This document shows, in pieces, positions 35,076-47,530 of a stretch of 64,000 nt of DNA. The notes beneath the pieces were generated by a model. It saw only the letters and a list, made by a program, of their open reading frames with translations. It did no database searches and was not told the origin of the DNA. This DNA comes from Gammaproteobacteria bacterium. Its GTDB lineage: Bacteria; Pseudomonadota; Gammaproteobacteria; SZUA-229. The stretch is from positions 1 to 64,000 of the forward strand of contig JAOUNI010000008.1 in assembly GCA_029881035.1 (NCBI GenBank), in the 5' to 3' direction. Made by a program: the position numbers and the translations under genes. How positions within the stretch are numbered: position 1 is the first letter of the stretch; every line of letters begins with the position of its first letter.

Positions 35076-36428
35076 TTGACCGCGTTATATTGGCCAAATT
35101 GTCTACAACAGCTGGAACAGAAACTCTCTGACCAGCAGTTAAATACATGGATTCGGCCTCTTCAAATTAAAGAAGAAGAAAATTCGATTACTTTGATGGC
35201 GCCCAATCGTTTTGTTCTTGACTGGGTAAAACAAAATTTTCAGGCGCAGATTCAGGCTATTCTTGAGGATATAGGTGCGTCTGAGGTTTCTTTAAATATT
35301 GAAATTGGCTCACAATCAAGACCAATCAAAACAGCTCTCAATACAGATGGGGCTGATTCACCTGTTTTTGCCATAAAAAAAACAACCAATAACCATCAAC
35401 AGCCAATTGAACATAACCTTAATCCCGCTTTCACTTTTGCAAGTTTTGTTGAAGGTAAATCAAATCAACTGGCTAAAGCTGCTTCCTTACAGATCGCAGA
35501 TAATCCTGGTAATGCCTATAACCCTCTTTTTATGTACGGTGGTGTTGGTTTAGGTAAAACACACCTGATTCACGCCATTGGCAATATGATGTTAAAAAAC
35601 AATCCTAATGCCAGAATTGCGTACCTTCATTCTGAGCGTTTTGTCGGTAATATGGTTAAAGCTCTACAACACAATGTTATTGATGAATTTAAACAACATT
35701 ACCGTTCACTGGATGCCTTACTCATTGATGACATCCAGTTTTTTGCAGGCAAAGAGCGCTCTCAGGAAGAATTCTTCCATACATTCAATGCCTTACTTGA
35801 ATCAGGCAGCCAGATTATCCTGACCTGTGATCGTTATCCCAAAGAAGTTGAAGGTCTGGAAGAGCGTCTTCGCTCAAGATTCGGTTGGGGCTTGCCCGTC
35901 TGCATAGAACCGCCAGAACTTGAAACCCGTGTGGCCATTTTGCAGAAGAAGGCGGAAGAATATAGCCTCGAATTTCCCAGTGAAGTGGCTTTCTTTATCG
36001 CCAAGCGTATTCGCTCTAACATTCGTGAATTAGAAGGTGCTTTCCGGCGCGTCATGGCCACGGCCAATTTCACGAAAAACCCCATTACACTTGATTTGGC
36101 AAAAGATGCTCTGCGTGATTTAATCGCTTTGCAGGATAGGGCAATTACTATTGAAAATATTCAGAAAACAGTCGCTGAGTATTACAAAATACGCAGTTCG
36201 GATTTGCTTTCAAGTCGAAGAAGTCGGTCTATTACAAGACCCCGACAATTGGCTATGGCTTTATCAAAAGAACTAACTAACCATAGTTTACCCGAAATAG
36301 GAGCAGCTTTTGGTGGTAGAGATCACACCACCATTTTACATGGTTGTAGGAAGATCGCAGAACTTAGAGACTCTGATGCGAAAATAAGCGAAGATTACAC
36401 CAATATGATGAGAATTTTGAGCCATTAA
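35076..36428 (+). CDS. dnaA: Chromosomal replication initiator DnaA
   Basis: 450 residues. Domain I (about 1-80, [20 protein letters not shown]), a short linker, AAA+ domain III with Walker [10 protein letters not shown] and Walker [16 protein letters not shown], and domain IV with the box-recognition motif [15 protein letters not shown]. The start is TTG preceded by GGAGAA at proper spacing; the nearby ATG at 35060 is out of frame. A weak start codon would limit DnaA synthesis. It is head of the rightward dnaA-dnaN-recF-gyrB run. Confidence 0.97.
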   Translation: MTALYWPNCLQQLEQKLSDQQLNTWIRPLQIKEEENSITLMAPNRFVLDWVKQNFQAQIQAILEDIGASEVSLNIEIGSQSRPIKTALNTDGADSPVFAIKKTTNNHQQPIEHNLNPAFTFASFVEGKSNQLAKAASLQIADNPGNAYNPLFMYGGVGLGKTHLIHAIGNMMLKNNPNARIAYLHSERFVGNMVKALQHNVIDEFKQHYRSLDALLIDDIQFFAGKERSQEEFFHTFNALLESGSQIILTCDRYPKEVEGLEERLRSRFGWGLPVCIEPPELETRVAILQKKAEEYSLEFPSEVAFFIAKRIRSNIRELEGAFRRVMATANFTKNPITLDLAKDALRDLIALQDRAITIENIQKTVAEYYKIRSSDLLSSRRSRSITRPRQLAMALSKELTNHSLPEIGAAFGGRDHTTILHGCRKIAELRDSDAKISEDYTNMMRILSH

Positions 36429-36667
36429 TAACAACTGTGGATAAAGTGTTATTAACATCTTAATAAAATGTTGGTAGTAATTAACCTAAAAGTTATCCAC
36501 AACTCGTCAACACGATAACTGAAGCTTAACCCCTGTGAATAAGGTATATTATTTACTATAACTAATTGAAATATAAAGAATTATTAGCTTTATCCCTAAA
36601 ACTGATAGATACTAATAATAACAATAAAGTATATATATAAAAAACTATTACTAATTAAGGCATCAAA
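36429..36667. other. Probable replication origin (oriC) between dnaA and dnaN
   Basis: Contains two perfect DnaA boxes, TGTGGATAA at 36436-36444 and TTATCCACA at 36493-36501, plus a one-mismatch box TGTGAATAA at 36534-36542. About 120 bases of nearly pure A/T follow (36543-36660, e.g. AAAGTATATATATAAAAAAC), a candidate unwinding element. ACTATTACTAAT near the dnaN end recalls DnaA-trio-like triplets but is not decisive. Location next to dnaA and dnaN is a common origin site. Confidence 0.75.
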
Positions 36668-37768
36668 ATGAAATTTCAAATTCAAAGGGATAATTTACTC
36701 AATTCTTTACAGCAAATTATTGGTGCTGTTGAAAAACGTCAAACTATGCCTGCTTTATCCAATGTGTTAATCAAGGCAAATCATGATTCTTTATCTTTAA
36801 CAGCAACGGATCTTGAAATTGAATTTGTCACTCATTTAGATATGGTTATCGATGAACCAGGTGAAATTACAGTACCAGCAAGAAAATTACTGGATATATG
36901 TAAATCATTACCTGTTGACTCACAGGTCAATATTACTATTAATAATGATAAAGCTATGATTCAATCTGGCCGTAGCCGTTTTTCATTAGTTACTTTACCA
37001 GCCAGTGATTTTCCTTCTCTTGATGAAATAAGTTCAAATTCTGAATTTGAATTACCACAAACTACTTTGAAAGATATTATTGATAAAACAGCTTTTGCCA
37101 TGGCACAACAAGATGTCCGTTATTATTTAAATGGTTTGATGTTAGAAGTAGGATCAAAAGTACTTAGAGCAGTAGCTACTGATGGGCATCGTTTGGCCTA
37201 TTGCGAAAAAGAAACTGATTGTGAATTAGCAGATATAAAGCAGGTTATTTTACCTCGTAAGGGTGTTATTGAATTAGCGCGTTTACTTGGAAGTAGTGAA
37301 GATAAAGTTAAAGTTATTCTGGGTAATAATCATTTACGTGTTCAGTTGAATAATATTAGATTTACATCAAAATTAATTGATGGCCGATTCCCTGATTACA
37401 ATCGAGTTATTCCTGATGACGGATTGTGCGTAATGACCGCTGAGCGTGAAGTTTTAAAACAGGCTTTGATTCGTGCATCTATACTTTCAAATGAAAAATA
37501 CCGAGGTATCCGGTTGATTCTTGAGGATAATCTAGTACGTCTACAGGCACATAATCCAGACCAGGAAGAAGCAGATGTTGATTTGGAAGTTAATTATAAG
37601 GGTGATCATTTAGAAATTGGCTTTAACGTTAATTATATGATTGATGCGCTTAATGCTGTGAATTCTGAGATAACGCAATTAACCTTAAGAGATTCCAATA
37701 GTAGTTGTTTGCTGACATATCCAGATCAACCGGATTGTAAATACGTTATTATGCCGATGCGACTTTAG
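36668..37768 (+). CDS. dnaN: DNA polymerase III sliding clamp (beta)
   Basis: 366 residues, the family length, with three repeated clamp domains. Typical segments are VEKRQTMPALSNVLIKA, YYLNGLMLEV, VATDGHRLAYCEKE and the C-terminal CKYVIMPMRL that forms part of the hydrophobic partner-binding cleft. The ring tethers polymerase III and many repair factors to DNA. It begins after TTAAGG, directly downstream of the AT-rich origin segment. Confidence 0.97.
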   Translation: MKFQIQRDNLLNSLQQIIGAVEKRQTMPALSNVLIKANHDSLSLTATDLEIEFVTHLDMVIDEPGEITVPARKLLDICKSLPVDSQVNITINNDKAMIQSGRSRFSLVTLPASDFPSLDEISSNSEFELPQTTLKDIIDKTAFAMAQQDVRYYLNGLMLEVGSKVLRAVATDGHRLAYCEKETDCELADIKQVILPRKGVIELARLLGSSEDKVKVILGNNHLRVQLNNIRFTSKLIDGRFPDYNRVIPDDGLCVMTAEREVLKQALIRASILSNEKYRGIRLILEDNLVRLQAHNPDQEEADVDLEVNYKGDHLEIGFNVNYMIDALNAVNSEITQLTLRDSNSSCLLTYPDQPDCKYVIMPMRL

Positions 37769-37792
37769 AACCATTGAGTAAATAGGACTGTT

Positions 37793-38872
37793 ATGCATTT
37801 AATGCAGTTGCAGATCCAGAACTTTCGAAATTTAAAGAAAGTTAATTTCGAACCAGTTAATGGTATTAATCTTATAACCGGTGTTAATGCTTCAGGTAAA
37901 ACCAGTTTACTTGAAGCTATTTATTATCTCAGTCATCTTCGTTCATTTCGAACCCATCAAATTACAGATTTAATTAACCGCAATTCAACTCAATTGCAGC
38001 TAGTGGCACGTATTTATACCGATACGGAAACTCAGATACCACTAGGTATTCAACGAAGCCGCAATAAACTGGAAGTCCGTATTAATAGACAACCAGTAAA
38101 AAGAGTTGCGGATATAGCCACACAATTTCCAGTTTTAGCCATACATCCGGATAGTTACAAGCTTATTACGGGAAGCTCTTCACAAAGAAGACAATATTTA
38201 GATTGGGGTGTGTTCCACGTGGAACATGATTTTTTTGGGGTGTGGCAGCGATATAAAAGAGCTTTGTCTCAGCGCAATGCGGCACTCAAGTCCAAACAAA
38301 ACGACGCTTATTGTTCCTTATGGAATAAAGAGTTATTTGATATGGCGGTTTATATTGATGGTTTAAGGTCTAAGTACCTAAAAAATCTGCAACCTTATTT
38401 AAGTGAACTGATTAGGTTGTTTTTTAACGATGAGAATGTAGAGATTATATATAAGCGTGGCTGGGTTGAAGATATAGGGTTAGATCAATTATTAAAGACT
38501 GAGTTAACTAAAGATAGGTTCAGGGGATTTACTCAGTACGGGCCACATAGAGCTGAATTGATGATTAAAGTAGGTGGCCAGTCCGCGCAGACCGGAATAT
38601 CCCGAGGCCAGCAGAAAACGCTGGTGGCACTATTAAGACTGGCTCAGGCTCAGCAATTTACAGAAAGTACAGGCAGGAGCTGTGTTTTGCTGTACGATGA
38701 TCTTGCTGCAGAGTTAGATGCTACGCATAGAAAAAAAATACTCGATGTTTTGGTGAAAATGAAGATTCAGTTGTTTTTAACTGCGATTGAATCTGATCAG
38801 ATTGATGTATCGGCCTGGCAGAGCAAAAAAATGTTTCACGTGGAACAAGGTCAGCTTACAGACCTGATATAA
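37793..38872 (+). CDS. recF: Recombination mediator RecF
   Basis: 359 residues of the SMC/ABC-like fold. Walker A GVNASGKTSLLEAIYYLS near 30, signature ISRGQQKTLVALLRLAQ near 270, Walker B CVLLYDDLAAELD. It helps load RecA at single-strand gaps. Two parS palindromes fall inside this gene, each encoding Phe-His-Val-Glu (VFHVEH and MFHVEQ). ATG 37793 is preferred; ATG 37802 would remove three residues. Confidence 0.95.
   Translation: MHLMQLQIQNFRNLKKVNFEPVNGINLITGVNASGKTSLLEAIYYLSHLRSFRTHQITDLINRNSTQLQLVARIYTDTETQIPLGIQRSRNKLEVRINRQPVKRVADIATQFPVLAIHPDSYKLITGSSSQRRQYLDWGVFHVEHDFFGVWQRYKRALSQRNAALKSKQNDAYCSLWNKELFDMAVYIDGLRSKYLKNLQPYLSELIRLFFNDENVEIIYKRGWVEDIGLDQLLKTELTKDRFRGFTQYGPHRAELMIKVGGQSAQTGISRGQQKTLVALLRLAQAQQFTESTGRSCVLLYDDLAAELDATHRKKILDVLVKMKIQLFLTAIESDQIDVSAWQSKKMFHVEQGQLTDLI
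38211..38226. other. parS site 1 (within recF)
   Basis: TGTTCCACGTGGAACA, a perfect 16-bp palindrome equal to the ParB-binding parS consensus known from Pseudomonas and relatives. It lies about 1.6 kb from the proposed oriC, as expected for centromere sites. Confidence 0.85.
38832..38847. other. parS site 2 (within recF)
   Basis: TGTTTCACGTGGAACA, one base from a perfect palindrome and a known functional parS variant. It is 621 bases from site 1, near the recF 3' end. Confidence 0.85.
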
Positions 38873-38902
38873 TGTGGCTTTTCCGTATAAATGGTTGATT
38901 AA

Positions 38903-41317
<2,415 letters not shown>

Positions 41318-41332
41318 AGCTGTTCCGTAACG

Positions 41333-42799
41333 ATGAAATATACCGATCTGCGTGATTTTATAGAGCAGCTTGAATCACAGGGCGAACTCAAGCGAGTTCA
41401 GCATGAGGTTGATCCGTATCTGGAAATTACAGAAATTTGTGATCGTGTCCTCAAAGCTGGAGGACCTGCGCTGCTTTTCGAAAAAGTAAAAAATTCAACT
41501 GTTCCCATACTGGCTAATCTATTTGGCACACCTAAACGTGTTGCTTTGGGTATGGGTGAAGAAAATGTTGAAGCCTTGCGCGAAGTCGGCAAATTACTCG
41601 CTTTTCTGAAAGAACCGGAACCACCAAAGGGCATGAAGGATGCCTGGGATAAATTGCCTGTATTCAAACAGGTATTGAATATGGCGCCGAAGGAAATTAA
41701 AAAAGCGCCATGTCAGGAAATTGTGCATGAAGGTGATGCGGTGGATTTGGCTACCATTCCCGTGCAAACCTGCTGGCCGGGCGATGCTGCACCACTGATC
41801 ACCTGGGGCCTGGTGGTGACTAAAGGCCCGGAAAAAGAAAGACAGAATTTAGGTATTTATCGCCAGCAGGTTATCGCAAAAAATAAAGTGATCATGCGTT
41901 GGCTGGCTCAGCGCGGTGGCGCACTGGATTATCGTGACTGGCAGAAAAAAAATCCCGGTGAGCCTTTTCCTATTGCGGTTGCTTTGGGGGCAGATCCGGC
42001 AACCATATTGGCCGCAGTAACACCTGTGCCGGACGCCTTATCAGAATATGGTTTTGCTGGCTTGCTGCGTGGCAGTAAAACCGAAGTAGTAAAATGCGGG
42101 CTGAGCGACCTGCAGGTACCAGCCTCAGCGGAATACGTACTCGAAGGATTTATATATCCCAGTGAAGAAGCCAAAGAAGGTCCGTTTGGGGACCACACGG
42201 GTTATTATAACGAAGTTGAAACATTTCCAGTATTTACTATTGAGCGCATAACACATCGTAAAGACCCGATTTATCACAGTACTTATACCGGTCGTCCATC
42301 AGATGAACCGGCAGTATTGGGTGTTGCGCTGAATGAAGTGTTTGTGCCAATTTTACAAAAACAGTTTCCAGAAATTGTCGATTTCTATCTGCCGCCCGAA
42401 GGGTGTTCTTACCGCATGGCGGTAGTCAGTATGAAAAAACAATATCCTGGTCATGCCAAGCGCGTGATGATGGGGGTCTGGTCTTTTTTACGACAGTTTA
42501 TGTATACCAAGTTTGTGATTGTTGTTGATGATGATATCAATACGCGTGACTGGAATGATGTCATCTGGGCAATAACAACTCGTGTGGATCCAGTACGCGA
42601 TTTCACTATGATCGAAAACACACCTATCGACTATCTCGATTTTGCATCTCCTGTTTCTGGTCTTGGCTCAAAAGTAGGTATAGATGCGACTAATAAATGG
42701 CCGGGTGAAACTAACCGTGAATGGGGCACACCCATAGTTATGGATGAAAAGATAAAACAACGAATTGATAAGATCTGGGAAGAGTTGGGACTGGATTAA
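41333..42799 (+). CDS. ubiD: 4-hydroxy-3-polyprenylbenzoate decarboxylase UbiD
   Basis: 488 residues, standard length. Characteristic segments: [36 protein letters not shown], the region [11 protein letters not shown] and the C-terminal DATNKWPGE. UbiD uses prenylated FMN made by UbiX to remove the carboxyl group of the prenylated ring in ubiquinone synthesis. It lies 15 bases after gyrB and may share its transcript. UbiE, UbiJ and UbiB of the same pathway are about 20 kb downstream. Confidence 0.96.
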   Translation: MKYTDLRDFIEQLESQGELKRVQHEVDPYLEITEICDRVLKAGGPALLFEKVKNSTVPILANLFGTPKRVALGMGEENVEALREVGKLLAFLKEPEPPKGMKDAWDKLPVFKQVLNMAPKEIKKAPCQEIVHEGDAVDLATIPVQTCWPGDAAPLITWGLVVTKGPEKERQNLGIYRQQVIAKNKVIMRWLAQRGGALDYRDWQKKNPGEPFPIAVALGADPATILAAVTPVPDALSEYGFAGLLRGSKTEVVKCGLSDLQVPASAEYVLEGFIYPSEEAKEGPFGDHTGYYNEVETFPVFTIERITHRKDPIYHSTYTGRPSDEPAVLGVALNEVFVPILQKQFPEIVDFYLPPEGCSYRMAVVSMKKQYPGHAKRVMMGVWSFLRQFMYTKFVIVVDDDINTRDWNDVIWAITTRVDPVRDFTMIENTPIDYLDFASPVSGLGSKVGIDATNKWPGETNREWGTPIVMDEKIKQRIDKIWEELGLD

Positions 42800-42816
42800 T
42801 TACTTCAGTCTGTCTG

Positions 42817-43857
42817 TCAAAACAGATCAACAGAACCGCCTTTTTTAGGTTCTATAATTTCACCTTGTTCGACAAGCAATTCATAGTAATACGAACAGTT
42901 ACGTCCATGTTCTTTAGCATAATATAGCGCTTTATCGGCACATTCTAATACTGCTGGAGGATAATCTTTTTCGGTAATTCTGGCATAACCAGCACTGACA
43001 GTAACCGTACCAATGTCAGAAAACTCGTGTTCTTCAACTGTTTTCAAGAAGCGCTCAATCAGGCTCTCAGCAATTTTTTGTGAGGAAGCCCCCAATAAAA
43101 TAACGAACTCTTCTCCTCCTACGCGAAACAGTAAATCCGAATTCCTGAAACAGGATTTCATTATTTGCGAAATGGTTAATATAACTTCATCACCATAAAT
43201 ATGACCGTAAGTATCGTTGACTCGTTTAAAGTGATCAATATCTGTAATAATAAGCCAGGCAGTGTCATCATTATTAATAATACGTCGATCTGGAGATTGT
43301 TCAGGTAGATAGTTCTGCAGTGATCTGTGTCGTTGAGTTTTAAATAATTTTGATAGTTTATTATCAAATGTTCGCCGATTAAAAAGCCCGGTTAGTTTGT
43401 CTCGCTCACTTTCATTAAATACAATCATGTAGTTTTCATAAACTTTAGCGAAACCTTCAATTAAGCTCATGTGGTGTGAAAGATTTTTATTAGTATCAAT
43501 GACAAGACATCCGATAGCTTGTGAGTCTTCAGAGATTGGGAATAAATGGCGTGTATGACCATTCGTATGTTGATAAGAGATGATCGAAGCGGTATTTATG
43601 CAGGCATCAAAATGTTCATCTGTCCTGATGATATTAGAGTCAACATTCCAGCAATAAGGGTCTTCTTTGTTATGGTCAATAGTGAGGCTGGCCACTTCCT
43701 CAGCATATCTGACGTGTTTATCTTCTATGGATTTTAAAATACAGATATAGGTAAGTGGGAGTAATTGCGCAAGCGTGGCAACAAGACTTGACTCCATAGA
43801 GTCGAGATTACGTTGTTTAGTAATTTCGACGACGGATTGTAAAATTTTGCTTTCCAT
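42817..43857 (-). CDS. GGDEF diguanylate cyclase with N-terminal sensory domain
   Basis: 346 residues. About 1-140 is a GAF-like sensory region (AQLLPLTYICILKSIE and LVIDTNKNLSHHMSLIEGFA). About 155-320 is a GGDEF domain with RDKLTGLFNRRTFDNKLSKL, substrate-site NDTYGHIYGDEV and active signature RVGGEEFVILL (GGEEF). All catalytic residues are present, so it should synthesise cyclic di-GMP. There is no signal peptide or membrane segment, so it is cytoplasmic. It opposes the HD-GYP enzyme at 4841-5920 functionally. It is convergent with ubiD. Confidence 0.9.
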   Translation of the reverse strand: MESKILQSVVEITKQRNLDSMESSLVATLAQLLPLTYICILKSIEDKHVRYAEEVASLTIDHNKEDPYCWNVDSNIIRTDEHFDACINTASIISYQHTNGHTRHLFPISEDSQAIGCLVIDTNKNLSHHMSLIEGFAKVYENYMIVFNESERDKLTGLFNRRTFDNKLSKLFKTQRHRSLQNYLPEQSPDRRIINNDDTAWLIITDIDHFKRVNDTYGHIYGDEVILTISQIMKSCFRNSDLLFRVGGEEFVILLGASSQKIAESLIERFLKTVEEHEFSDIGTVTVSAGYARITEKDYPPAVLECADKALYYAKEHGRNCSYYYELLVEQGEIIEPKKGGSVDLF

Positions 43858-43952
43858 AAGTGAACGGAGTTTAGCAGTAAGAAAGTTAAGATACAGGTTA
43901 GAGTTAAAAAAATTTAAAATACATGGCTACTGGCTGAGATCGTTTGTTTAGA

Positions 43953-44207
43953 TTACTCCATTAATTCAGAGAGACTGCCCTCCATGTGTAGTTCAGTAAG
44001 CTCACTAAAGCCACCAATCCATTGGTCGTGTATGGTAATTTGGGGCACAGTACGAGCCCCATTAGTTTTTTCAATGAACTCACGGCGGCCTTCCATATCG
44101 GTATCAATACGAATTTCGTCGTAGGCAATGCCCCATTTGTTAAGTAATAGTTTAGTTTTGTCACATATGGGACAGATGCCGGTGCTAAAGATTTTGAGTT
44201 GTGCCAT
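43953..44207 (-). CDS. grxC: Glutaredoxin (GrxC type)
   Basis: 84 residues from ATG 44207, the normal glutaredoxin 3 length; the track's earlier start adds 26 residues without similarity. Dithiol active site CPIC (GICPICDKTKLLL), cis-proline motif TVPQITIHDQ and glutathione-site GGFSEL. It uses glutathione to reduce disulfides in proteins such as ribonucleotide reductase. The active-site third residue Ile is unusual against the common Tyr of CPYC. It is divergent from the ferredoxin-reductase gene. Confidence 0.88.
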   Translation of the reverse strand: MAQLKIFSTGICPICDKTKLLLNKWGIAYDEIRIDTDMEGRREFIEKTNGARTVPQITIHDQWIGGFSELTELHMEGSLSELME

Positions 44208-44329
44208 AGTGTGATAGCCTGATATATGGTTGTTGCAAAGGTGTGTAGTATAAATGATTTCTTTTATATGGAAATAAAAGTACAATGAGAAGGTTTATCA
44301 TTTAGCGTTGATCTGGATAATAATTTTAG

Positions 44330-45379
44330 ATGAGTTACCGCATTAAAGTGCCTGCTTCGGGGCATGAATTTAGTATAGAAGAACATGAAACCGTACTAGA
44401 TGCAGCATTGCGTCAGGGTATCGGTTTGCCGTACGGTTGTCGAAATGGTGCCTGTGGTAAATGTGCTGGTGATCTGATATCTGGCGTTATCGAATATAAA
44501 GAGGCGGCATTAAAAGCGGGCGCTAAAACGCTGTCTGAGGAAGGTAAAACTTTATTTTGTCAGGCGATGGCTCGTTCAGATTTAGAGATTAGTGTAACTG
44601 AGATTACTAGAAGCCAGGAAGTCGAGGTAAAAACATTACCTTGTCGTGTAGAGAGCCTGGAGCTATTGACTCACGATATTATGAAAATCGAGCTGAAATT
44701 ACCAGAAAATGAGCGTATGCAGTTTTTAGCTGGGCAATATCTCGAAATTATTCTTAAAGATGGCAAGCGGCGTGCATTTTCTATCGCCAACGCACCTCAT
44801 GATGATGATTTGATTGAGCTACATATTCGTCATGTACCGGATGGCCATTTTGGTGATTTTGTTTTTAAAGGTATGAAGGTAAAAACACTGCTTAAAATTG
44901 AAGGACCATTAGGAAGTTATTATTTACGTGAAGAATCAGGCCGTCCAGTCATACTGGTTGGTGGGGGCACAGGTTTTGCACCTTTAAAGGGAATGTTGGA
45001 GCATGCGTTCAAAATTGGATTTGATCAGCCGATTCATTTGTTTTGTGGTGTACGAGCTAAACGTGATTTATATATGGATACCATGGCGAGGGCCTGGGCA
45101 GAGCAATACGATAATTTAAAATATACGCCGGTATTATCGTGCCCTGATACTAAGGATGATTGGCAGGGAAAAACGGGATATGTACATGAGGCTGTAGTAG
45201 ACGCCTATCCGGACTTATCCGGTTATGATGTATATTTAAGCGGGCCGCCACCGATGGTGAAGGCCGGAATGGAGGTTTTTTATGCCAGAGGCCTGCCTGA
45301 AACTCAGATTTATTCGGATTCGTTTGAATATTCCGATGACGCTTTGAGTGCAATGGGTATTCAAAAACCAGGCTGTTAA
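44330..45379 (+). CDS. 2Fe-2S ferredoxin/flavin NAD(P)H reductase (AscD-like)
   Basis: 349 residues. N-terminal plant-type 2Fe-2S domain (GLPYGCRNGACGKCAGDLIS with a later Cys in LFCQAMA). FAD domain (KRRAFSIANAPH, equivalent of RxYS) and NAD domain (ILVGGGTGFAPLKGMLEHA, YLSGPPPMVKAGMEVF). This layout is annotated as CDP-6-deoxy-3,4-glucoseen reductase or as oxygenase reductase. In several gammaproteobacteria a similar reductase sits after ubiD, suggesting electron supply to quinone hydroxylation or another oxygenase; this is inference. It is convergent with hemY, 8 bases apart. Confidence 0.85.
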   Translation: MSYRIKVPASGHEFSIEEHETVLDAALRQGIGLPYGCRNGACGKCAGDLISGVIEYKEAALKAGAKTLSEEGKTLFCQAMARSDLEISVTEITRSQEVEVKTLPCRVESLELLTHDIMKIELKLPENERMQFLAGQYLEIILKDGKRRAFSIANAPHDDDLIELHIRHVPDGHFGDFVFKGMKVKTLLKIEGPLGSYYLREESGRPVILVGGGTGFAPLKGMLEHAFKIGFDQPIHLFCGVRAKRDLYMDTMARAWAEQYDNLKYTPVLSCPDTKDDWQGKTGYVHEAVVDAYPDLSGYDVYLSGPPPMVKAGMEVFYARGLPETQIYSDSFEYSDDALSAMGIQKPGC

Positions 45380-45387
45380 TGTGTAAT

Positions 45388-46656
45388 TTATTCTGAATGG
45401 ACGATCTTTAAGGTGGGTTTTTCGTCGCTGTAGAGTGGTGTAACGATAGTCACCGCTTCATGATGGCGCGCACCCGTTAAACACTCCAGACCCTGTCTAT
45501 AATAGATTTGTGCCTGTTTGGCATCATCCATGTGGCTTTCAAGAAGCTGGGCAAGTTTTAGATAGGTTTCTGGCATAGCATGGATAGAAAGACTGGCTTC
45601 AAGATAATGACGAGCTTTGCCCCATAGTTTTTTGTTTAAACACAGTTTGCCCATGGCGAGCAGAAGATGAGCATTATGCTGATGTTCTTTCAGCCAGGTT
45701 TCAACTTGATCTAGTTGTTGAAGATCAATAACAACATCGAGCTCCGAATAAAGCACAACTGCAGATTCAGACCAATTTGAATTCAGGAAGTGGCGCAGAA
45801 CTTGTTCAGCCTTGTTATCCGCGTTGAAATCTAAAAGTAGATGCGCATAGTATTCGACTAAATTAGCTTTTGTTTTAAGATATTCAGGCATCTGATTCCA
45901 GACGGCATTCAATGAATGAAGATCGTTGCCGTGTGCCTGTTCATCCAGCAATCCATGCCAGATGTCTAGTTCAAGATCAAATATTTTGTCTTCGGATAAT
46001 AGTTTTTGTCTTTTTACGTCGCCCAGTAAATTTAGCAGTTTTTTCCAGTCGGCAAGATGATGATAAGTTTTTAGTAGTAGTTTAATAATATAGGCGTGTT
46101 TAGGAGATAGCTCATAAAGATGAGTCAGGTTGGCCAGTGCCTGTTCGTATTGTTCATGAGCCAGCTGGAGTTCGGCTTTAGTTAAACCAATGGCAATTTC
46201 TGCAGTGGGTGTGGCTTCATGTGCTTTACGTAAATAATCATCTCGGCGATCATGCGCACCTTGTTGTTGTGCGGCGCGAGCAGCGGAGAGATAAGTTAGT
46301 AATGTATTATCACTATATTTGACTTGTTTGAGCAAAAGTTTTTCGGCTTCGGCAAAACGTCCTTCGGCGAGCTCAATTAAGCCATGAGAGAGAGCGGTAC
46401 GTGCTTTTTCTAGCAGTCGAGTTTTACGTTGAGCCCCAAAAAAGACTGTTATTTTGTGGAGCAGGGTAAAGACTTTTAATAGTAGTAATAGGGCAAAAAT
46501 ACCAGCTATTAATACACTACCGGCTATCATCAGGTTGGTTTCGAGTTTGTAATCGCCAATACCGACACTCAAAAAACCGATATCGTTAATTTTATACATA
46601 CTGAAGCCAGATATAGCTGCAAACAGTATAAGGATAAGTGTAATTAGACGAACCAT
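45388..46656 (-). CDS. hemY: HemY-like membrane TPR protein of the haem gene group
   Basis: 422 residues. Two N-terminal TM helices (about 4-22 and 42-65) are followed by KARTALSHGLIELAEGRFAE and a series of TPR-like helices up to about 400. This is the HemY protein of proteobacterial hem operons, not the Bacillus HemY oxidase. In E. coli it belongs to hemCDXY and is proposed to organise haem synthesis at the membrane. The hemX partner is missing here; it follows hemD by 73 bases. Confidence 0.9.
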   Translation of the reverse strand: MVRLITLILILFAAISGFSMYKINDIGFLSVGIGDYKLETNLMIAGSVLIAGIFALLLLLKVFTLLHKITVFFGAQRKTRLLEKARTALSHGLIELAEGRFAEAEKLLLKQVKYSDNTLLTYLSAARAAQQQGAHDRRDDYLRKAHEATPTAEIAIGLTKAELQLAHEQYEQALANLTHLYELSPKHAYIIKLLLKTYHHLADWKKLLNLLGDVKRQKLLSEDKIFDLELDIWHGLLDEQAHGNDLHSLNAVWNQMPEYLKTKANLVEYYAHLLLDFNADNKAEQVLRHFLNSNWSESAVVLYSELDVVIDLQQLDQVETWLKEHQHNAHLLLAMGKLCLNKKLWGKARHYLEASLSIHAMPETYLKLAQLLESHMDDAKQAQIYYRQGLECLTGARHHEAVTIVTPLYSDEKPTLKIVHSE

Positions 46657-46729
46657 AGTTAATTATCCATAAAAACTGAAGTATGGGTGGATTATCTCAG
46701 AAAAGGGAGGGACAAAGATAGTCATAATA

Positions 46730-47491
46730 TTAATGTGAAAAATGCATCAGCAGCGATTGCATACAGGCATCATCGGTTGCGTTGTTTGATGTTATTACGG
46801 TTTTGAAACCTAGTTTCTTGGCAAGCATTTGAGCACGAATACCCGGCACAACGATGGGCAACAGTGTTAGTGAGGGCCTGGAATCATTGTCAGTAAGATC
46901 ATATAGATTTTGTAAGCTTTCATTACTGGTCACGGTCAGTATATCGATGTTTTTGAGTTGTTGCTGAGTCAGCGAGATAAGCGGGTTTTTTTCACGTTTG
47001 TATATTTCTGCATAAGTGACCTTTGCGCCACGTTGAATTAGCGAGCTGCCCAGTAAATCACGACCGCCAATACCGCGAAAAATAACGACAGACTTGTTTT
47101 TAATATTATCAGTTTGAAGATCAGGATGAAGAAGAAGAGATTCAGAATTAAAATCAGCAGGTACAATGTGCGCATGAATTCCGAACTTATTCAACATGGT
47201 CTCGGTGCTACGGCCGATGACAGCAATGATAAGATGCTCAGGTAAGCTTTTAATTTTTTCAAAAGTTTTTTGAACAGCGGTAGGGCTAATAAAAATGGCA
47301 ATATCAAAATCTGAAAGATTATCAATAATAGATTTGAGTATTTTTGAGTCTTCAGCCGTGCAAATACGTAAAACCGGATAATGATGGGCTGTGCCACCGG
47401 CATCGCGAATACGTTGTAGGAGCGAATCAGCGAGACCTTCAGGTCGTGTCACTAAAATATTTTTATTATTTAAGACTATTTTTTTACTCAT
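46730..47491 (-). CDS. hemD: Uroporphyrinogen-III synthase
   Basis: 253 residues, family length. N-terminal NILVTRPEGLADSLLQRIRD, mid-region LIIAVIGRSTETMLNKFGIH, TVTSNESLQNLYDL (the conserved T-S-x-x-x-x segment) and a weakly conserved C-terminus, all typical of this low-identity family. It closes and inverts ring D of hydroxymethylbilane to make uroporphyrinogen III. HemC, which makes the substrate and is usually the gene just before hemD, is absent; algR lies there instead, 39 bases upstream. Confidence 0.9.
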   Translation of the reverse strand: MSKKIVLNNKNILVTRPEGLADSLLQRIRDAGGTAHHYPVLRICTAEDSKILKSIIDNLSDFDIAIFISPTAVQKTFEKIKSLPEHLIIAVIGRSTETMLNKFGIHAHIVPADFNSESLLLHPDLQTDNIKNKSVVIFRGIGGRDLLGSSLIQRGAKVTYAEIYKREKNPLISLTQQQLKNIDILTVTSNESLQNLYDLTDNDSRPSLTLLPIVVPGIRAQMLAKKLGFKTVITSNNATDDACMQSLLMHFSH

Positions 47492-47530
47492 GAAAACTTG
47501 TTGTGTCAGTAAATAAAAAACTGAAGATTA

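Noticed and set aside
42800-42816. Terminator between ubiD and the GGDEF gene
   Set aside because: Only a 5-bp TCTGT/ACAGA stem without a T-run, partly inside the GGDEF gene.
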